Assembly (NCBI GenBank): GCA_023525715.1
Contig: CM042016.1
Location: 61,727,882-61,791,881, forward strand
Direction: 5' to 3'
Length of the DNA stretch: 64,000 nucleotides
Source: Cichorium intybus
Lineage: Eukaryota > Streptophyta > Magnoliopsida > Asterales > Asteraceae
The position numbers were made by a program, and so were the translations under genes. Shown one piece after another: positions 57,569-64,000 of this stretch (positions within the stretch are counted from its first letter, which is position 1; each line of letters begins with the position of its first letter). The notes beneath the pieces are model-generated. The model ran no database searches and was not told the DNA's origin. It saw nothing but the letters and a program-made list of their open reading frames with translations.

Positions 57569-59025
57569 TGTAACACCCCAATTTCACAATTATAAAATTT
57601 CATTTATTACCAAGGTTCCAACAAAATCTTTATTAAAAAAAAATAATACTGCTCGACATATTTATTAAACCAACAGCGGAAATATTTGAAATCATAACAT
57701 AGTTCATTAAAATAAATCTCTTGTATGCGATACGCTGCCGTCAAGCCTTGCCCTTCCCTTTGTCATTTGAAATACCTGAAATGTTATAAAATCTACGGGT
57801 AAGCTTAAAGCTTAGTGAGTCCACAAATTACCATACATTCCCACATATTAAACAACCTGTCCCCGAGAACGACCCGACCCTACCCGCCATACAACAGCTA
57901 CGGGCGTCCATCATACAACAGCTATGGACACGGGGCGGTTCTACCCATCATCCAATAGCTATGGGTTCCCGGTTATGGCTCAGCCCATCAAACAATAGCT
58001 ATGGGACAAGGCAATAGTCCAACTCGCCATACAACAGCTACGAGGGGACACGCATCAGTACTGAGCCCAACAACAATTAATCACAGATATAGAACAAATC
58101 ATATAACTGTAAATAGCATACAAGATGCCTAACATGTAACATCATATAGTAAGGTGAGGATACTCACCTGATTCGTGACCGTGTAGATATTCTCTAATAT
58201 CCCCACTTAGCTTGTCCACACACCTAAATCCCACATACACAACATATCAAGAACTGACCAAACCTCTATATACTTGCCTAAAGGTCAGACCCAACATTTG
58301 CTAACCAACATTGGTCGAAAATAAAATTTTGGGTCAAACAGTCGCTCGTTGCGGCGTGGCCTTTCCCTTACGCGTCGCGGACTTATCATTGTACATTTAC
58401 GGGATCTACCCGAACCCGCGTCGCCGACATAGCCTGTCCGCGCTGCGGACTCGTAATGGTCCGAAATCCCTTTCTGCCCCTTAACCAGTACAGCCATCTG
58501 TTAGGGTTCCTCTCTACACCCTCCCTGGGATCAGAAACTACCCTAAAGTCACTCTCGTATGGACATGCAAGTCCATACATGTCGATGGTCCAAAACTCTA
58601 AGTGTTACAAGTCATCAAGACTACTAATCAAAGGATAACACTTATATAACTAGAAGAAAAGTAAAGTCAGAAGAGTAGATCTTCTTACCTTACTTCTGAA
58701 AAACGGAGTGGTACACACGATCCGTTACAAGCCTTCACTCACGTTGTATCTCCTTCTTCCAATATCCCAAAACCTCCAAAGCCTTGAAATTGAAGAGACT
58801 CTGCTGAAACCAGTCGTCTCTACTCCAGGAAACTTGCAAAAACACGAACCCTAGGGCTAGGACCCTTTATATAGGTGTTTAAATCCGAATTAGGGTTTTT
58901 CATAACTGCGGCGCACCACGCCGCGGATTCTCCCGAGCCGCGCCGTGCGTACAAATCGTGTGCGAATCCAGAATCTCCCCAAGCCAAGCCAAGCCAAGCC
59001 GCGCCGCGGCGGAATAGGCCTTACA
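57569..59025 (-). repeat. G1 5' LTR
   Basis: 1,457 bp. On the plus strand it begins TGTAACACCCC and ends GGCCTTACA. It contains the CATACAACAGCTA-GGG cluster (57890-58050) and a GC-rich end in which AAGCC is tandemly repeated (58980-58999), an expansion not present in the 3' LTR. The five bases after it are CAAGT; the other end of the element is truncated, so no target duplication can be scored. Confidence 0.93.
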
Positions 59026-59500
59026 CAAGTGATCTAATATTTTCCTTCCTCGTTTAAAATCACGTTGAACCAAGATACTAACCGAATCAATCACTAGTTT
59101 CAAGTGATTTGTTAAACCTTCTGCAATCATCTTATATGGATAATAAATAAAAAACGAAAACATATAGTTGATCACATACTTTTAAAAGTAATGCAATGAA
59201 CAACCTACTAATTTTAAAATGGGGTTTTTATATGTTTGATAGGTTACAAATGGTCCTTCAGTGTCATTGAATTATCGTTGTAATTTATAGTTTAATAAAA
59301 GCTTTATCATTTGTGTATAAATAGTGGATGGTCTGCGGCATACAAAGACACATGAATCTCTTATAGAATATTTGGTCATCATCATCAAAGGTTTATTGAA
59401 GGGTCTTTGTTGGGAAAGAACATCACACACTGATTCTATTTCGTCATCGAAAATCCGTACAAAGAAGACGACACAAGTGGTGTCAGAACTCACATGTATG
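59026..59500 (+). other. Possible decayed LTR end and PBS
   Basis: TATAAATA at 59316-59323 lies 160 bases before TGGTGTCAGAAC (59478-59489), which matches the initiator Met PBS at 10 of 12 positions. The preceding bases GACGACACA could be an LTR end. This pattern fits the 3' part of an old LTR and the start of an internal region, but no partner LTR was seen. A 62-codon ORF here is not convincing. Confidence 0.35.
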
Positions 59501-62500
59501 CCGAATCATTAGATTAATTTTTAGTTTTTGAAATCTTTGAATTTATTTAAATTCTCTTCAAGAATCAGTGGTACAAATATTCTACTTATTTTACAAAATA
59601 ATCATAAGGCCAAAGTTATTATAATCTCATTAAGGTTATTTTGCTTTTATGGTTTACCTTACTATGTGTTCTCGTTAGAATCCAGTTGAATCACGTTAAC
59701 TCACATAAAGTATTTGTGGGGTTCCTTTAACTCATATAGGGTATTATGATTTAAAAGTAATAATTTTTTTATCCATGAAAGATCAACCAATTAATAATAT
59801 GTCGAAAGTGACTATAGTAATTTTCATGAAGTTTCGATGCAATCTGTTCTTTTCTTGCATTCGTTTTGTGTGATAAAAAAAATCATCCATTTATACATGA
59901 GTTTTTTAGATCGAGAGTATGTGGTTGCTTCATTCTTTCGGGACATGTGGATGTGGCTTAAGTTTTGGATATACTTTTTTGCCTCCTTCCCTTTCTCGGT
60001 ATAATGTTGTGGTTCTGCATTAGGTTAATCTGCCGAGAGATGACATTAATGTGTGTGTTGAGGGAGTAGGTTATATTGGTGACTGTCACTCTCCTTTGGT
60101 AGCCTTCTTCCATGACAATATAAATAAGAAAATGAAACAACCAACATTTCTATGTAAAATCCAACGTCTCAAAGAACAAAAGAAATCAATCAATCAATCA
60201 ATAAACCTAAATATCTTCTACTAATCCCTTTTAGTTCTCTGTTTTCCACATCTCTAGGAAGTGGTGTTAAGATTGTGGGTTGGTTGTCTAAAGGTTAATC
60301 CGCGAAAACCTTTCACCCATCAATCATTAAGATCTCGTTTAAATTCCTTTTCGTGATGAGATATAAATTCTCAAAGCTTTACATATATTCAATTTAAGAA
60401 TTTTTTAGTGTTGTTAGCAAATTAGACGTAAGTGACCTCTTTTCTATGCATGTGGGGTTTTTTTAAATGACCCGTATAAGTATTATGGTGGATATTCGGC
60501 TAGGTTTTCTTAGAGTTTCCTATAAGGGTTTATTATGGAGCTTTTTTTACTTATTAAAGCCAATTATGCTTATCTTCACCAATTATTCTTTTAATAATAA
60601 TTGGGTAACTATATTAAATCATAGGCTACCTTTTAGCTTAGAGGACTTCTATATATTAGTGCTTTCCATTAGATTTCATCTAACAATTTTAATTTGTGAA
60701 CGAAAACTTGGATGGTGTGAGGATTTATGCATGCCTTTATAGGAGCTTATATATGATTTGTTCCATCACTCTACTATGTGGTTAAATTGATTATTTTTGT
60801 GATTTAAAAGAATCATATTAGCTCATCAAGAAAATAAAAGTTCTCATGACTAAGGTATACACATGTATGATTTTAATAACGCCTAACTGGTGTTATTTGT
60901 TTTCTAGTTTCAATATTATTTAGTAATAATGACCAAAGTGATATATAAATTGCACGTAATTATTTGTGCAGACTATGTTTGCTTGAAAGTCAACCTACAT
61001 TCGCAAAATAATGACGTATTATGTTTTGAGAAAAATTATCTATTTGGACTGTATTCAACGTAAAGGTAGATACAATTTGACAAATATTAATATGTTCATA
61101 TCATAAATGATTATCTATCTTATGTGTATTTTTAAGGTTACTAGTAACCATTATTATAAAATAATCATTTTTGTGTCTTGATTTATAAATAATTACATAA
61201 CATGCAACTATTATTGAGTAAAAGAAGAAAAATTATGTCATCATCAGTAATTTTTGTGCCTTGATTTATAATTAATTAAATAACATCTAACTATTATTGA
61301 GTAAAAGAAAGAAAAATCAAGTCCCGACTAATTACACTGAGACAATCAATGAGTTATTACACTCTTGAAACTCGTTGAATTTGACATTTTATGGTATGTA
61401 TTATAATATAGATAATATTTGGAAATACTTTATTATATTGTCGTATCTATTACTTTTAGTTAGATTAATCGAAACCAAACGCTGCCAAAGAAACCTCTAT
61501 TAGGTAGATTAGTTTAACGAAATTAATAGATGCTTGCAGGAAATAATTAATGCAAACTATGATAGGCCCAAAGAAAGACGCAGTTTAGCCGAATAACAAC
61601 GTACATGTAATGGTAAATATGTGAAAATTGTCATGCTTTAGTCTTGTGAACTTTGGTTAGTCCAAAGTCAAACCGTTGTTTCACAATACTTATTATTAGT
61701 ATTTGATCATTGCATTAAGTGTACTAATTACAGTTAATTACTTGGTCCAAAGATCGGGGATAATGTTGTGCTAGCTAGTTTGAAATGCGCCCACATCATG
61801 TTGCTAAAGTACAATAAAATACTATTGTGAGTATGATTATTATTCTATCTTTTGTTTATGGATTGAATTTTTTTATTGATACCACATCAAACATGTATAG
61901 ACAAGTGCATAAGATCTCTATGATGAATGGGACGAACCTTTATATGGAAAGAAACTAAGGTTTTTAGATCCCACTATAGTATTGAATAGTATGGAAGGTA
62001 TGATAGATGATGAGAACAATTTCTACTACTTTTTTAATTGTTTCTCTCAATAACTATGGAGTTATTTTGCAATACATCATGTCACGCATACCTACCATGA
62101 ATGGTATAGTATACCGATGAAAAGAGACTCTTATAATATATTCGATGAAGTATGATTAGTTATTTTTCCTTGCTAGAGTCAGTTTATGGAGAAAATATAA
62201 CAACATTAGCTTATACCTAAGAAAAGGTGCAAAGTAAATTAATAAAAGACCAACCATTAGTGTAAGAACAGATTTGACAAAGAAGAATAAAGAACAACAC
62301 ATCAATCAAAATCATGATGAGCTCAATGACTCCGTAATTAGTAAGTAGTACAAAGATCATGCTTCGAGGGAATTTTAATCATGATGCATCATTGTAAGGG
62401 TATTTTAATATTCATAAAACTCTAAATTCACAAATCAAATTGCAGTTTGAAGCCTAATTAAGTCTATGATAAATTTGGTAAAGTCTTTTTAAACCACTTC

Positions 62501-63018
62501 GTGACAAAGCCCAGTTAATTTAAAGATTAGACAATTCACAATATGTAGTGTGAAGGCCCATTCTTAGTTAATCAAATGCTAATGAGAGCCTGAAGTGCAA
62601 CCCAAATTCTGAATGTGACCTAATTCAGAAGTGAGCAACTTGGAATATTATGGAACTCGTGGTTGCATTTAGGTATCCCAAGTTTGAAACGGTATTCCCA
62701 TTGTCATTGAATATTAGTTGAATCCAAATTGCATCCTTAATAAAAGCCTAATTCGCATGAATCAGAATTCAATGATGTGTATCCGAATTATAGTAGCTTT
62801 AGATAAGGACCCAAAGTATTTTTGTGATGTGTGAAGAGCGTGTGAGATGCAATTGCGTGAAAGGGACATCAAATACATTAGAACATAAAATGCTCTCATT
62901 TCCTGTTTCTTGTACCCGATAAGCATGCGTGTACATTGAAATATTTCTTTTACCCGATAAGTATGGAGTGTATCGGATATAAGAGAGAAATACAGGTAGT
63001 CGTTTGGTAGTAAAAGAG
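59501..63018. other. AT-rich intergenic DNA, no gene recognised
   Basis: Long A/T-rich sequence. It holds a short TCAATCAATCAATCAA run near 60187, and an ~83-bp-spaced direct repeat at 61168 and 61251. A 91-codon reading frame at 60467-60742 is hydrophobic and Leu/Ile/Phe-rich, with no recognisable domain or context; it is not annotated as a gene. Nothing else supported. Confidence 0.5.
61168..61320. repeat. Direct repeat, ~70 bp, 83 bp apart
   Basis: TTTTTGTG-CTTGATTTATAA...AACTATTATTGAGTAAAAGAA occurs at 61168-61237 and 61251-61320 with about 10 differences. Confidence 0.85.
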
Positions 63019-64000
63019 GTCTGATACCAACAAAGAGAGAGACTAGACATGATGCCATCATAGGTAGGCATGTCCATTCATGCACACTTCTCCAATCTCA
63101 ACATACCTTTTTCATATTAATCGAAATAATAAAGAGAAACCGGATACCAAGAAAGAGAAAGACTAGACATGCACACTTAACTCTTTATACCAAACTCAAA
63201 ACTAGGTGACACAAGAAAAAACCAATACACATCATGAAACTCATTGAACACATCCTTTTCTTCACTGAAAAACTCAACCATAACATAGTTCATTAAATGA
63301 ATCAATAACCAACTACTCATCTGATGTTGGGTCAGTATGTGAAACTCCTGAACTACGCATAGCATGCTCCTGTCTAGCTTTGGCTGTATCACAATAGCCA
63401 GAGTCAATACCCAAATATCCAAAACAGTCTCCATTATATCTAACTCATAAATCAAGAAATTGAAACATTGAAAGTAGTTACAACAAAAGATAACAACACT
63501 ATCTTAGTTGCAGCTCTCAATTCCTATAATTTCTACTCATTCAACCATAAAACACAACAATGTTTAGGATCAATACTCTCTTTCATACTCTAATACAAGA
63601 AAACTTACTTCAACCTATGCTAGTTGCGCCTGGTTCATCAATACTACGTGGAACTATCACAGTCCAATCAAAATAGCACCCAATTTTAAGCTAGAACAAA
63701 GTTTATTAACTTATAAACGCAAGATAACGATTCCTACTTCATGTTCTCGAGTCTCAACCTTCTAATCCAATTTCTACTTGGGAGGTTTCTAGGGTTTTTC
63801 ACGAAGTTTTTCCCTTTTCTTTCCCCCAAAAGACCCTTTTAAAACTGAATTTATGTTTTGGGAACTGCGAAAGTTAGCATCGCTAACCTTTATGGTTAGC
63901 GCCACTATCCTACTCAACTCCAAGACATTTTCGTTCAGCTTGATCCAGTCAGCCCCATACTCACCTTGAGCTGACTTTACTCAGCTTGAGCTGACTTTAT
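63019..64000 (-). other. Possible minus-strand LTR running off the window
   Basis: The plus strand reads GGTCTGATACCA at 63019-63030, the complement of a PBS (TGGTATCAGA-CC, one mismatch). Downstream on the plus strand, the sequence to 64000 could then be an LTR in minus orientation. The minus strand contains AAAAACCCTAGAAACCTCCC (about 63800), a word common at LTR transcription starts. The PBS flank is duplicated at 63022-63051 and 63142-63171. No TG/CA ends could be set. Reading frames at 62762-63085 and 63177-63455 are not recognisable. Confidence 0.3.

Larger units (their letters stand above)
46339..59025 (-). mobile_element. G1: Ty3/gypsy chromovirus with nested solo LTRs
   Basis: Read right to left: 5' LTR 59025-57569, PBS 57565-57553, leader interrupted by S2 (52867-57473), gag from 52198, protease, RT, RNase H, integrase, a chromodomain remnant, PPT at 47651-47634, and 3' LTR 47633-46339. 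The last 147 bp of the 3' LTR are missing. RT-RNase H-integrase order and the C-terminal chromodomain remnant place it in the chromoviruses (Tekay-like by motif style, an inference). Over 320 aligned bases the LTRs differ at about 6%. Confidence 0.93.

Noticed and set aside
46998..58638. Paired frames (46998-47198 and 58386-58580) with near-identical proteins
   Set aside because: They are the same stretch of the two G1 LTRs; similarity reflects LTR duplication, not a gene family.
60467..60742. 91-codon hydrophobic frame
   Set aside because: No promoter, homologue or domain seen; composition explained by AT-rich DNA.
62762..63455. Minus-strand frames of 92-107 codons
   Set aside because: No domain; overlapping frames of similar length argue for chance, and the region looks like LTR material.

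Overview
This is a repeat-dense stretch of a plant nuclear genome, almost certainly a eudicot and probably an Asteraceae species. That taxonomic call is an inference from the retrotransposon types, the AT-rich spacers and one ESF1-like cysteine-rich peptide gene; no marker gene proves it. At least 80% of the window is transposable-element sequence, mostly Ty1/copia with one Ty3/gypsy element. Nearly every coding remnant carries stops or frameshifts. The only candidate host gene is a small two-exon secreted cysteine-rich peptide gene at 22440-22784.

Left block (1-21561, mostly + strand). C1 is a Tork-like copia whose pol reaches 3737 and which is cut at 4464. It is fused directly to C2, a Sirevirus-like copia broken into pieces at 4465-5155, 5828-8948 and 15832-17538. 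C2 was hit by S1, a solo LTR at 5156-5827 with a 5-bp target duplication, and by C3, a copia at 8949-15831 that sits in the spacer between C2 pol and its downstream accessory ORF. C4 (17539-20443) and C5 (20444-about 21561) are truncated relatives of C3.

Middle block (21562-39762). An AT-rich interval holds the peptide gene, a decayed minus-strand LINE (24550-25690) and a 1.7-kb non-autonomous MULE with a perfect 9-bp target duplication (28074-29782). C6 is a minus-strand copia: RNase H at 30065, gag start at 38528, leader, PBS, and 5' LTR at 39223-39762. Its gag is split by C7, a plus-strand copia fragment (35449-37693) with a 5-bp target duplication.

Right block (39763-64000). C8 is a minus-strand Sirevirus-like copia with RT/RNase H at 45065-46338 and a long accessory ORF downstream of pol (39792-43696), homologous to the one in C2. 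G1 is a minus-strand Ty3/gypsy chromovirus (46339-59025). Its leader contains S2, a solo LTR (52867-57473, perfect 5-bp TSD), which itself contains S3, a solo LTR of the C7 family (53437-54915, perfect 5-bp TSD). The last 5 kb is AT-rich non-coding DNA with hints of two more decayed LTR/PBS junctions.

How the parts relate: the window is mainly a record of successive insertions (C2 hit by S1 and C3; C6 hit by C7; G1 hit by S2, then S2 by S3) and of deletions that fused unrelated elements. The observations most worth following are the shared accessory ORF of the two Sirevirus-like elements with a possible internal promoter, the low-divergence LTR ends around a ruined internal region in C3, and the peptide gene.
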